A DNA stretch of 64,000 nt from positions 3,181,001 to 3,245,000 of the forward strand of contig NZ_CP134772.1 in assembly GCF_031882575.1 (NCBI RefSeq). The letters are read 5' to 3'. The notes under the pieces were generated by a model. The model did not search any database and was not told the DNA's origin. It saw only the letters and a list, made by a program, of their open reading frames with translations. Within the stretch, counting starts at the first letter, position 1. Each line of letters begins with the position of its first letter. The translations under genes were made by a program, and so were the position numbers. This stretch comes from Pseudomonas sp. VD-NE ins (GTDB taxonomy: Bacteria; Pseudomonadota; Gammaproteobacteria; Pseudomonadales; Pseudomonadaceae). Shown in pieces: positions 52,181-63,254 of the stretch.

Positions 52181-53068
52181 GGACAGAGGCCATGCAACGA
52201 CTTTATCTACTGACTGCGACGGACATTGCAAGACTTGCACAGCCTCGGGGAAAGCCAGCGGTGCCGGGTGGACGCGCAACGGATAACGCTGGGCGAAACG
52301 CTGCGCCTGTCGTTGAAACACCGTGGCAATGCGCGCGGTGCCAATGATGTACTCCGGCATCAGCACAAAGCTTTCAACGGTCACCGCCACTTGCCGTTCA
52401 ATCCCGAGTTCATGCAGATGCATGGCATCCATCGCCAGGTTGTGCCCGTCGGCAAACTCGCGCACCACATGCGCCGCGGCGCGATAGTCGGCCATGCTCA
52501 GTTGCTCGGCAAACTGTGGCTGTTGCGCGCAGACGATGCAACAGAGCTGGTCAGTCAGGAGCGGCATATGGGGATAGGCCGGATTCAGCCGTCGCTGCGG
52601 CACGATCACACAATCACTGCGCCGATAATCGAGCGCTTCGCTGACGACATCACCGTCGCGTGGAACAGGTATGTCGCGCAGACTCAAGCGAACACCCGGA
52701 GCGATACGCGCCAAAACACGGCTGACAGCCGGAAGCAGCACGTCGGCGACGTAATCGGAGGCTACGAGGGTGATGTGCCGGTCGCAGTTCGCCGGATCAA
52801 AATTCTGCGGCGCGTCGACGATCTCCCGTGTCAGCGCCAACGCTGCACGCACTTTTGGCAGCAACTCCAGGCCCAGCGCCGTGGGTTCCAGGCGGCGCCC
52901 CACTTGCAACAGTAACGGGTCGTTGAAATGTTCACGCAAGCGGCCCAATGCCGAGCTGGCAGCTGACTGCCCCAGGCACAAACGCTCGGCCGCTCTGCTG
53001 ACGCTGCATTCGCTCAACAAGGCGTCGAGCGCAACCAACAGATTAAGGTCGAGGCGTCGATATCGCAT
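51992..53068 (-). CDS. LysR-family regulator with a replaced C terminus (probably truncated)
   Basis: A NodD/NahR-type LysR protein from MRYRRLDLNLLVALDALL onward, with winged helix at 1-65 (CSVSRAAERLCLGQ). Homology-like sequence runs to about residue 277 (APLAFPEAVQVLQ). Family members usually continue with an amphipathic end and stop near residue 300; here the frame instead runs 80 residues into the antisense of the amidohydrolase, giving 358 residues. This points to loss of the native 3' end. It may retain DNA binding. The ATG at 53068 is preferred to the open frame upstream. Confidence 0.7.
   Translation of the reverse strand: MRYRRLDLNLLVALDALLSECSVSRAAERLCLGQSAASSALGRLREHFNDPLLLQVGRRLEPTALGLELLPKVRAALALTREIVDAPQNFDPANCDRHITLVASDYVADVLLPAVSRVLARIAPGVRLSLRDIPVPRDGDVVSEALDYRRSDCVIVPQRRLNPAYPHMPLLTDQLCCIVCAQQPQFAEQLSMADYRAAAHVVREFADGHNLAMDAMHLHELGIERQVAVTVESFVLMPEYIIGTARIATVFQRQAQRFAQRYPLRVHPAPLAFPEAVQVLQCPSQSVDKVVAWPLSSYGPLAQLGHAVAGVKIGPFQRVEIGHLLGVVGAAIHAHRLAGLVNGLQARTILKDANVVQR
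52192..52236 (+). pseudogene. Possible start of a lost gene downstream of the amidohydrolase
   Basis: After the amidohydrolase stop, GAGGACAGAGG is followed by ATG and about 15 codons (MQRLYLLTATDIARL) before the sequence becomes antisense LysR coding. A good ribosome site leading into a dead end suggests a gene start cut by a deletion. The extent is approximate. Confidence 0.35.
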
Positions 53069-53488
53069 GTGGGTTCCGCTGAAGGTGATGGTGACGTTTT
53101 TGCCACTGTTTACGGGCAGGATCAAAAACGAATCATGACCTTAGCGAGCTGTGTATCAATGCGCCAATCGCGTGTTTGGTTGGGAGGTATCGTTTACGGA
53201 GATACCAAGCGCCACTGCGCGTAATTAGTTACTCATGGGAAGCCACTAATAGAAGGGCCAACGCGCACCATTGAGGATCTGGCAGGTAAGCAAAAGCGCT
53301 GCGATCACTTTTGATCGAGAGTAACTTATAGGTTGCTCGAAAATTGGTGCTCGTGGACGGCAATCGGCCAAAAGCGGCCCTTGGACAACCTGATTGCGAA
53401 ACAGTAGCTTATGTAGCGAGACTGACGAAAAATACTCGGCGGTGGGGTTCCTTCCCATACCGTGATTCACCTTGGACGATGTCAAGAA
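53069..53488. other. Gap of 420 bases upstream of a LysR gene
   Basis: Holds the LysR promoter region, a copy of the dispersed repeat at 53359-53387, and otherwise no supported gene. ORFs here lack ribosome sites and familiar domains. Confidence 0.5.
53359..53387 (-). repeat. Dispersed intergenic repeat, copy 3
   Basis: Plus strand GGCAATCGGCCAAAAGCGGC, then CCTTGGACA; inverse orientation to copies 1, 2, 5 and 6. The core CCGCTTTTGGCCGATTGCC on the minus strand is complete. Confidence 0.65.
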
Positions 53489-53803
53489 ATGGGACCTAAA
53501 ACCGAAGAGCTGATCTGCGTTCTTGATCAGCTTGCAGCAATGCTTGAGAGCGATGGAGATACTCACTGGAGCCTGTGGATGCGTAAGGCAAGAGCACGCT
53601 TGATGGATTCTGATTACTCCGGAATTGAGTACCTACAGTCAGCCTATGGTGGAATGGGCTCATTCAATGATCTCATTCTTGGTCAAAGTGATGAGAATGG
53701 CGTCCTTTGCTGGAAGCCGGGTCATGTTGAGCTAAACGAAAGATTCGATGAATTGCGCAATGAAGCCGCGAAGCTTGTCGAGCTCATAAAGCGAACTACA
53801 TAA
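53489..53803 (+). CDS. Small protein, possibly DUF6966
   Basis: A 104-residue soluble protein: MGPKTEELICVLDQLAAMLE, DGDTHWSLWM, DYSGIEYLQSAYGGMGSFND. The pattern of an HW-x-x-W motif and YGGMGSFNDL recalls a family of small Pseudomonas proteins I associate with DUF6966; the family number is from memory and unverified. No signal or TM. Function unknown. An extra nine codons upstream are possible. It precedes another small orphan gene by 42 bases. Confidence 0.6.
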   Translation: MGPKTEELICVLDQLAAMLESDGDTHWSLWMRKARARLMDSDYSGIEYLQSAYGGMGSFNDLILGQSDENGVLCWKPGHVELNERFDELRNEAAKLVELIKRTT

Positions 53804-53845
53804 AGGGGCGCAGTTATCAAACTACGGTATTCAAAGGGGTTAGGC

Positions 53846-54223
53846 TTGCCACCGACGCATCTCACTTTGATCAGCTCCGTCGACTCCGTTTCCGGCAGCC
53901 TGGTGTTTGCCTACACAGAAGTCGGGGATTACAGAGTGCATTACACATCACGTGCCGAGTTGTTGAGCATGCTCAACAGCCTTTTGCATCAGCGCGTGCC
54001 CATTGCTGTCGGAGGCATGCTCCCGGGACCTGCCGACGAAGTCGACATGTTAATAGCGAACGAAGTACTTGAAGGCCCCTACATAGAACTGTCCTGGTCC
54101 GGCCCCCAGCAATGGACTCTGCGCGAAATCGACTCCACCACTGCTGAATGGCAACCAGTACCTGACACTCGAAGTATGGCCAATATGTCATTCGATCCGA
54201 AGTCCCTGAAATGCTCTGGCTGA
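53846..54223 (+). CDS. Hypothetical protein (TTG start)
   Basis: A 125-residue protein, MPPTHLTLISSVDSVSGSLV..., with mixed beta-rich pattern and no recognised domain, signal or TM. It opens with TTG after AAAGGGGTTAGG. It follows the DUF6966-like gene closely and may share its transcript. Its role is unknown; paired orphan genes of this size can be immunity or stress genes but nothing here shows that. Confidence 0.55.
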   Translation: MPPTHLTLISSVDSVSGSLVFAYTEVGDYRVHYTSRAELLSMLNSLLHQRVPIAVGGMLPGPADEVDMLIANEVLEGPYIELSWSGPQQWTLREIDSTTAEWQPVPDTRSMANMSFDPKSLKCSG

Positions 54224-54294
54224 ACTGGCTAAGAAATTAATACAAGTTCACGCGGTTCTTCGTATCTAGCACCAATCACCTACGGTCGCGACCA

Positions 54295-54320
54295 GCAGCA
54301 ATCGGCCAAAAGCGGACACT
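54295..54320 (-). repeat. Dispersed intergenic repeat, copy 4
   Basis: Plus strand GCAGCAATCGGCCAAAAGCG then GACACT. On the minus strand this gives GTCCGCTTTTGGCCGATTGC, identical over its core to copies 3 and 6. Confidence 0.65.
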
Positions 54321-54350
54321 TGATTCCGGGGTCGCTCAGCGACCCATCGG

Positions 54351-54866
54351 TCATTCAGGAATGGATATACCGGCATGAAGTAGCGCCGCGATAATAAACG
54401 GAGACTTTTTCTCCAGATACTCAGCCATCCCACCAATATTGCTCGACTCCAACTGAAACTTCAGCGCTTCATACTGCTGGCGGATCGAGGCATCGCGCCT
54501 AAGCAAATCTCTGAACCCAAGCATCTGGGTGATCGTAAGGTGGCCACGGGTACAAGCGTGGAGCTTGTGCGTGCGAATCCCATCCACATTACGCCGATAG
54601 AAATGATGCCCTTCCGATAGATCACTTCCTCGTACATATCCCAAACCCATCAACACCTCGTCCCGCGCCGAGGCATTGCGATGATCGAGAACCTCGATGA
54701 GCACATCGATCTCGGGCTTCGCTGCGAGCCCTGGAACAGAGGTGCTTCCAACGTGGTGTATGGCAATCAGTTCATTGCCAAAGGCCGAAGCGATGAGTGG
54801 TGTGTCTGCCAGAAAGCGGGCGGGCCAAGTGGGATTGTAGGGAGTGATCTTGCTGGTCAATGCCAT
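54351..54866 (-). CDS. GrpB family protein (UPF0157, nucleotidyltransferase-like)
   Basis: A 171-residue GrpB-family protein. AIHHVGSTSVPGLAAKPEIDVLIEV (about 36-60; GSTS and the Asp pair of a nucleotidyltransferase-like fold) and LHACTRGHLTITQMLGFRDLLR define the family. Members are linked to nucleotide or CoA-type chemistry but have no settled function. AAGGAACGG stands ahead of the ATG. Confidence 0.88.
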   Translation of the reverse strand: MALTSKITPYNPTWPARFLADTPLIASAFGNELIAIHHVGSTSVPGLAAKPEIDVLIEVLDHRNASARDEVLMGLGYVRGSDLSEGHHFYRRNVDGIRTHKLHACTRGHLTITQMLGFRDLLRRDASIRQQYEALKFQLESSNIGGMAEYLEKKSPFIIAALLHAGISIPE

Positions 54867-55010
54867 ATCCGTTCCTTGGCGACTAATATCTAAAGCACCG
54901 AATTTTCCGTCAAAAAATACGCATCCGCCAGCGACTGATAACGAAACCTCGGCATTACGGCGATTTAGCAGATCGAATTAGAATCTGGCCGAGGTGGGTA
55001 GCTGTCCTGT

Positions 55011-55050
55011 CCAGCGTCTGCTTCTGGCCGATTGCTGCCTTTCGTGAGAG
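55011..55050 (+). repeat. Dispersed intergenic repeat, copy 5
   Basis: CCAGCGTCTGCTTCTGGCCG followed by ATTGCTGCCTTTCGTGAGAG. The core has C for T in GCTTCTGG and CTG for CCG at its left end. Confidence 0.55.
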
Positions 55051-55146
55051 GCTGAAATCGACTCAATGCAGACGCTGACCAGAATTTGGCTAAGGGGCGG
55101 GCTTTAGCCCGGCCCAGTGAGCAAAGCCACCAGTTAGAATCAGTTG

Positions 55147-55584
55147 CTATGCATGTTTTACTAGCCGTTTCTTTAAATGATACAGGTTAGTTCCGATTGG
55201 GCGATCCTCAAGAACACCATAAATCTCATACCCATGCCGCTCATAGAACTGTTTCGCATCAACGGTTTTTAAGAATGCAACTACTGCCCCATTGTCGGCA
55301 CCAATCGCTTCTGCTTTCTCCAAAAGCATAGATCCTACTTTTTTACCGCGATGAGATTCCTTTACCCAAAAGGTGTCAATCTCTAAGCCATCCCAGTAAC
55401 AATTACAACTTATTGCACCGATGTAGTCGCCCACTTCATCGTGTGCAACCACCATAAATATTTTATCTTCTGATTCTGGTGGTAGATTTGGATATTGAAT
55501 TCGAAGATATTCTGAAAACCTATTATTCAGAACTCCTTTATCCTTTTCTGTTGGAGAACCCAATACATCAATCCTGATTTCCAC
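55147..55584 (-). CDS. GNAT-family N-acetyltransferase, AT-rich
   Basis: A 145-residue acetyltransferase with the acetyl-CoA loop ESHRGKKVGSMLLEKAE (about 83-99) and a C-terminal QFYERHGYEIYG. The GTG at 55584 is preferred because AAGGAG lies seven bases before it; an open frame upstream lacks a ribosome site. The gene is clearly richer in A and T than its neighbours, with many AAA and AAT codons, so recent transfer from a lower-GC source is likely. Target unknown. Confidence 0.8.
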   Translation of the reverse strand: MEIRIDVLGSPTEKDKGVLNNRFSEYLRIQYPNLPPESEDKIFMVVAHDEVGDYIGAISCNCYWDGLEIDTFWVKESHRGKKVGSMLLEKAEAIGADNGAVVAFLKTVDAKQFYERHGYEIYGVLEDRPIGTNLYHLKKRLVKHA

Positions 55585-55887
55585 TTTATTGCTCCTTAAA
55601 TTCAATCTTTAAGTGCCGAACCGCTTTTTGCATACATTCCATGTTCATGCGTAATCCCTTGAGCAATCAAAAATCGCGTCTGTAAACGCGACATCAAGAA
55701 GGGGGGAAGCGAAATAATACTTTGCACATTACTGACGTATTAGCTGCGTGTCGATGGTCCGCTTTTGGCCGATTACTGCCAGTCACCAACGCTGCAATTG
55801 CCCCATAACTGCCGGTGAGGAACGGTAGATTTTGACCACAACCGGCCACTCGACAGCCCCCCGAACGTTTTGAGTCCGTCTGATCGT
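55585..55887. other. Gap of 303 bases with a dispersed repeat
   Basis: Lies between the AT-rich acetyltransferase and the thioesterase gene. It holds repeat copy 6 and otherwise no supported gene or operator. Confidence 0.5.
55749..55787 (+). repeat. Dispersed intergenic repeat, copy 6
   Basis: TGTCGATGGTCCGCTTTTGG followed by CCGATTACTGCCAGTCACC. Core identical to copy 4 in inverse orientation. Confidence 0.65.
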
Positions 55888-56292
55888 CTATGAAAGAAGC
55901 GCTCGCAACGGAGCTGGAATGGATACAACTTCCTTACTTTCCGGCGAGACACAAACGTGTGTGACATTCGCTGTAAATGCCAGCACGCCTTCGCCTATAA
56001 ACCCCTCAACCAAAAAAGTAAAAGAGTGCTCGCCCAACTTGGTCACGCCAACTTTAATAATCATTTCGTCATCCCACGTCACCGGAGACAGCAACTCGAT
56101 CGACATCGCACGCACCGGCGGCAATATATTAAAACTCATCACCGCTCTAAGCCCCGGCCCCCCTACCCATCTGTCGAGTGCTACACCAATGGCCTCTACA
56201 GCAAAATATGAGAATCGCGGGGTGTAAACCACCCCTGCCGGATCACAATCTCCGAACAAAATAGTTCGACTTACAAAAACCGCATCAGGCAT
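55888..56292 (-). CDS. Hotdog-fold acyl-CoA thioesterase (4HBT type)
   Basis: A 134-residue single hotdog protein. FGDCDPAGVVYTPRFSYF (about 13-30) is the 4-hydroxybenzoyl-CoA thioesterase signature, with the catalytic Asp in GDCDPAG. It should hydrolyse an acyl- or aryl-CoA ester in the cytoplasm; the acyl group is unknown. GGGGGA precedes the ATG. No neighbouring acyl-CoA genes point to a pathway. Confidence 0.85.
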   Translation of the reverse strand: MPDAVFVSRTILFGDCDPAGVVYTPRFSYFAVEAIGVALDRWVGGPGLRAVMSFNILPPVRAMSIELLSPVTWDDEMIIKVGVTKLGEHSFTFLVEGFIGEGVLAFTANVTHVCVSPESKEVVSIPAPLRALLS

Positions 56293-56408
56293 AAATCCCC
56301 CTACTCGCCAGCGTCAGTCCGATATCGATGAGTTCTTCTCGCTCGGCCATCAAGGGCTTCTGCCTTTGATGGCGGCGATTTTGCCCATATCAGCGACTCG
56401 CCTGGAAC

Positions 56409-57158
56409 CTAAGCACTCAGCTGCTTGATCCAGTCAAGACTCGCAACGGTAGATCCAGAAGGACGGTATTCACATCCGATCCATCCCGCGTAGCCGCGCT
56501 GCTCCAGCGCCGCGAACAACGCTGCAAAGTCGATATTCCCCGTTCCCGGCTCGTGACGACCCGGGCAATCGGCAATTTGCACATGCACGGTTCTGTCATA
56601 AAACCGCGCCAGCACATCGGCTGCGTCTCCGGTCAAAAGCTGGGCATGGTAAAGATCAAGAATCAGCCCGACACTCGGGAAGGTCTCCAGTACCTGTTGC
56701 GCCTTGCTGAAGTCGGACATGTAATAGCCCGGCATCGCCTGCGCACTGATCACTTCAATAAGCGGCCGCAGCCCCTGGTCTTCCAGGTACTTGACCGCAT
56801 ATTCCAGGTTGCCCGCGTAGGTTCGCTCAGCGTCATTCTGCGTAGTAACGCCCGACATGATGTGGACATCCGCACACGCCAAGGTCTTTGCGTAGCGGGC
56901 GGCCTGGAGCAACCCGTCACGAAACTCCTCTCCCCTGCCCTGTAACGCGGCGATGCCTTTGGTCACGCCGGCCGGGGCGGCGAACTGAATCAACGGCAAA
57001 CTGTATTGGGCTAGATGGTCGGCAAGCAGACTGGCGTCGAATTCATACGGTGACGGGAACTCAACTGCCCGGAAACCGGCGGCTGCGGCGGCTTCGATGC
57101 GCTGCAGAAAAGGCAATTCATTGAATTGAAAACCGAGATGAGCATTGAACTTGAGCAT
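56409..57158 (-). CDS. hyi: Hydroxypyruvate isomerase-like TIM barrel (Hyi/AP endonuclease 2 family)
   Basis: A 249-residue sugar isomerase of the xylose isomerase-like TIM barrel. It begins MLKFNAHLGFQFNELPFLQR, and holds EVISAQAMPGYYMSD (metal-ligand Glu), LDLYHAQ (His), HVQIADCPGRHEPGTG and GCEYRPSG (late Glu), all as in hydroxypyruvate isomerase. It would interconvert hydroxypyruvate and tartronate semialdehyde or a related keto sugar. It follows the porin gene on the same strand with a 93-base gap. An upstream in-frame ATG (57173) is possible. Slightly short of the usual 258 residues. Confidence 0.85.
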   Translation of the reverse strand: MLKFNAHLGFQFNELPFLQRIEAAAAAGFRAVEFPSPYEFDASLLADHLAQYSLPLIQFAAPAGVTKGIAALQGRGEEFRDGLLQAARYAKTLACADVHIMSGVTTQNDAERTYAGNLEYAVKYLEDQGLRPLIEVISAQAMPGYYMSDFSKAQQVLETFPSVGLILDLYHAQLLTGDAADVLARFYDRTVHVQIADCPGRHEPGTGNIDFAALFAALEQRGYAGWIGCEYRPSGSTVASLDWIKQLSA

Positions 57159-57251
57159 TGGGTAATCATCCATCCTGGGAAGAAACGACATCATTAGCCT
57201 GGAGCATCCTTCGCCGCTCCAGCACTGCACTATCGCAAGTGTGTTCAACGA

Positions 57252-60258
<3,007 letters not shown>

Positions 60259-60279
60259 GCCACAAGGAAGGAAATCACC

Positions 60280-61242
60280 ATGCCTGTCTCTACGACCCAT
60301 GCCCCCTTTGACGAGCTGCTGCTCACGAGGGAAACACCTGTACAACGTCGCCGAGTGCGCGCTGCCTGGCTGTTTCTGACGCCAATGCTGGTCTGCCTGG
60401 CCCTGGTGGCTGCGTGGCCGCTGCTGCGCACATTCTGGTTCAGCCTGACCGACGCCAGCCTGGCCGACACCGGTGGCGCAACCTTCATAGGTTTGAGCAA
60501 TTATCTGTTGTTCAGCGATGCCGGCTGGTCGGGCATCCTCGTCGATCCGCAGTGGTGGAATGCGGTGCGCAACACGTTGTATTTCACGGTGGTCTCGGTG
60601 GGGCTGGAGGTCGTGCTGGGACTGTTGGTGGCGTTGCTGCTGAACATCAAGTTCACCGGCCGTTCGCTGGTGCGGGCGTTGATTCTGATTCCGTGGGCGA
60701 TTCCGACGATTGTCTCGGCGAAGATCTGGTCATGGATGCTTAACGACCAGTTCGGCATCATCAATCACCTGATGCTCAGCCTCGGCCTGATTGGCGCGCC
60801 TCTGGCCTGGACGGCAGATGCCGACCTGTCGATGTGGGCGGTGATCATCGTTGACGTCTGGAAGACCGTGCCCTTCGTCACGTTGCTGATGCTGGCGGCT
60901 TTGCAGATGTTGCCGGGCGATTGCTACGAAGCGGCCAGGGTCGATGGCATTCATCCGCTGAACGTATTCTGGCGCGTCACCCTGCCACTGTTGATGCCTG
61001 CACTGCTGGTGGCGGCGATCTTCCGCATCCTCGATTCTCTGCGGGTATTCGACGTCATTTATGTGCTGACCTCGAACTCGTCGAGCACCATGAGCATGTC
61101 GGTGTATGCCCGCCAGCACTTGGTGGAGTTTCAGGACGTCGGTTACGGCAGCGCGGCGTCGACGCTGTTGTTTCTGGTGGTCGCGGTGATCGCCATGCTT
61201 TACCTCTACCTAGGACGCCGTCAACTGGAGGTCCGCGCATGA
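60280..61242 (+). CDS. Sugar ABC transporter permease 1 (MalF/ThuF type)
   Basis: A 320-residue permease with about six TM segments and the coupling loop EAARVDGIHPLNVFWRVTLP near residues 217-236. An arginine-rich cytoplasmic N terminus (VQRRRVR) precedes TM1. AAGGAAGGAA stands ahead of the ATG. Its stop overlaps the next start as ATGA. It forms half of the CUT1 membrane channel. Confidence 0.93.
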   Translation: MPVSTTHAPFDELLLTRETPVQRRRVRAAWLFLTPMLVCLALVAAWPLLRTFWFSLTDASLADTGGATFIGLSNYLLFSDAGWSGILVDPQWWNAVRNTLYFTVVSVGLEVVLGLLVALLLNIKFTGRSLVRALILIPWAIPTIVSAKIWSWMLNDQFGIINHLMLSLGLIGAPLAWTADADLSMWAVIIVDVWKTVPFVTLLMLAALQMLPGDCYEAARVDGIHPLNVFWRVTLPLLMPALLVAAIFRILDSLRVFDVIYVLTSNSSSTMSMSVYARQHLVEFQDVGYGSAASTLLFLVVAVIAMLYLYLGRRQLEVRA

Positions 61243-62081
61243 GCCCGCGCCTGCTGAAAAAAGCGCTGTTGCGCGTCGGATTCTGGTGCCTGATCGGGGT
61301 TTTGCTGCTGTATGCGGTGTTCCCTTTCTATTACGCCATCGTGACCTCGCTGAAGCCCTCCAGCGCGTTGTTCGAGGTGAGCTACTGGATCGAAAATCCC
61401 GACTTTTCCAATTACGCGGCGGTCCTCCACCAGGCCTCATTCCTGCGAGCGATCGGTAATTCGCTGGTGGTTGCGCTGTGCGTGGTGACACTGGCGCTGT
61501 TCCTCAGCCTGACCGCTGCCTATGCCTTGGGCCGAGTGAAATTCCGTGGGCGTGGCACGGTGTTGATGATGGTCCTTGGCGTGTCGATGTTTCCCCAAGT
61601 CGCAGTGCTGTCGGGGTTGTTCGAAGTGATCCGCGCCTTGGGTCTGTACAACACGTCGTGGGCGTTGATCCTCAGCTACACGATTTTCACCCTGCCCTTC
61701 ACCGTCTGGGTGCTGACCACGTTCATGGGGCAACTGCCCCATGAGCTGGAGGAAGCGGCAATCATGGATGGTGCTTCGCCCTGGGTGACGCTGACCCGCG
61801 TGCTGTTGCCGTTGCTCTGGCCAGCCCTCGTCACCACGGGCTTGCTGGCATTCATCGCCGCGTGGAACGAGTTCCTGTTTGCCCTGACGTTCACCCTCAC
61901 CGACACCCAACGCACGGTGCCGGTTGCCATCGCCTTGATTTCCGGCGGCAGCCCCCATGAGTTGCCTTGGGGCTTGTTGATGGCTGCCTCGGTGCTGGTC
62001 ACCGTCCCACTGGTGATTCTGGTGCTGATCTTCCAGCGCCGAATCGTTTCCGGTCTCACTGCCGGCGCGTTAAAGGGTTGA
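61239..62081 (+). CDS. Sugar ABC transporter permease 2 (MalG/ThuG type)
   Basis: A 280-residue permease with about six TM segments and coupling loop EEAAIMDGASPWVTLTRVLL near residues 171-190. The true start is the ATG at 61239, which overlaps the previous stop by four bases; a longer open frame from 60921 lies inside the upstream gene and is a shadow. It pairs with permease 1. Confidence 0.93.
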   Translation: MSPRLLKKALLRVGFWCLIGVLLLYAVFPFYYAIVTSLKPSSALFEVSYWIENPDFSNYAAVLHQASFLRAIGNSLVVALCVVTLALFLSLTAAYALGRVKFRGRGTVLMMVLGVSMFPQVAVLSGLFEVIRALGLYNTSWALILSYTIFTLPFTVWVLTTFMGQLPHELEEAAIMDGASPWVTLTRVLLPLLWPALVTTGLLAFIAAWNEFLFALTFTLTDTQRTVPVAIALISGGSPHELPWGLLMAASVLVTVPLVILVLIFQRRIVSGLTAGALKG

Positions 62082-62108
62082 TGCCCAACAAAGACAAGGA
62101 ACAGCATC

Positions 62109-63254
62109 GTGATCAAATTGAAACTGGACAACGTGAACAAACAATTGGGCGGCGTGCGGATTCTTCGCGACATCAGCCTGGAGATCGCGGCGGGTGAATT
62201 CGTGGTGTTCGTCGGCCCTTCGGGTTGCGGAAAGTCGACGCTGCTGCGCCTGATCGCCGGGCTCGACTCGATCTGTGCCGGCGATCTGCTGATCGACGGG
62301 CGCCGGGTCAACGACCTGGAGCCGCGCGAGCGTGGCGTCGGCATGGTGTTTCAGTCCTATGCCCTGTACCCACACATGAGCGTCTACGACAACATCAGTT
62401 TCGGTCTCAAACTGGCCAAGACTGAAAAGAGCAGCCTGCGCGAGCGCGTACTGAAAACCGCGCAAATCCTGCAATTGGACAAACTGCTGCAACGCAAGCC
62501 AAAAGAACTGTCTGGCGGGCAGCGTCAGCGTGTGGCCATGGGCAGGGCCATGGCGCGGGAGCCGGACATTCTGTTGTTCGATGAGCCGCTGTCCAATCTG
62601 GATGCGTCCTTGCGGGTGCAGATGCGCAACGAAGTCGCCCGACTGCATGACCGATTGGGCTCGACCATGATCTACGTCACTCACGATCAGGTCGAAGCGA
62701 TGACCCTGGCCGATAAAATTGTCGTGCTCAATGGCGGCCATATCGAGCAGGTCGGCTCACCGCGCGAACTCTATGAGTGCCCGGCCAGCCGCTTTGTCGC
62801 CGGTTTTCTCGGTTCGCCGAAAATGAATTTCCTGCCGGCACGCCTGCAGGCGCCGGGCGAAACCAGCCTGGTCGATACGCAGGTTTTGGGGATGACCACC
62901 CTGCCCTTCGACAGCTCGAACCTGGCGGCGGACGCGTCGCTGAGCCTGGGCGTTCGCCCTGAACACCTGTCGCTCAAAGCGGCGCCGGGAACGGCTGGCG
63001 TCGTCGTGACCGGGGTCGAATACCTGGGCAGTGAAACCTATGTGCACCTGGATACCGGGCAGGACGAGCCACTGATCTGTCGTTGTGAAGTCAACGCCGG
63101 ATGGCAGGCAGGCGATCGGGTCGAACTGCACCTGGACATCGACAAGATCCACCTGTTCGACACCGACGGCACGGCATTGAAGCGCCACCCGCACACCTTT
63201 GAATCCGTGGTGGATGACCGCTCTCTGCGCTCAATCCGAGCACGCGCGCTATGA
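62109..63254 (+). CDS. Sugar ABC transporter ATPase (MalK/UgpC type)
   Basis: A 381-residue CUT1 ATPase. Walker A GPSGCGKST at 36-44, Q loop MVFQSYALYPHMSV, signature LSGGQ at 134-138, Walker B ILLFDEPLSNLD and a C-terminal OB-type regulatory domain from about 235. It opens with GTG, eight bases after AAGGA. Its stop overlaps the next start as ATGA. This ATPase class often serves several sugar importers. Confidence 0.94.
   Translation: MIKLKLDNVNKQLGGVRILRDISLEIAAGEFVVFVGPSGCGKSTLLRLIAGLDSICAGDLLIDGRRVNDLEPRERGVGMVFQSYALYPHMSVYDNISFGLKLAKTEKSSLRERVLKTAQILQLDKLLQRKPKELSGGQRQRVAMGRAMAREPDILLFDEPLSNLDASLRVQMRNEVARLHDRLGSTMIYVTHDQVEAMTLADKIVVLNGGHIEQVGSPRELYECPASRFVAGFLGSPKMNFLPARLQAPGETSLVDTQVLGMTTLPFDSSNLAADASLSLGVRPEHLSLKAAPGTAGVVVTGVEYLGSETYVHLDTGQDEPLICRCEVNAGWQAGDRVELHLDIDKIHLFDTDGTALKRHPHTFESVVDDRSLRSIRARAL

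Noticed and set aside
52226..52915. 229-codon open frame antisense to the LysR gene
   Set aside because: It is Arg/His/Gln rich, as expected of antisense translation, and the LysR reading is convincing.
60921..61238. N-terminal extension of permease 2
   Set aside because: It lies inside permease 1 in another frame; the ATGA overlap at 61239 gives the family-length protein.
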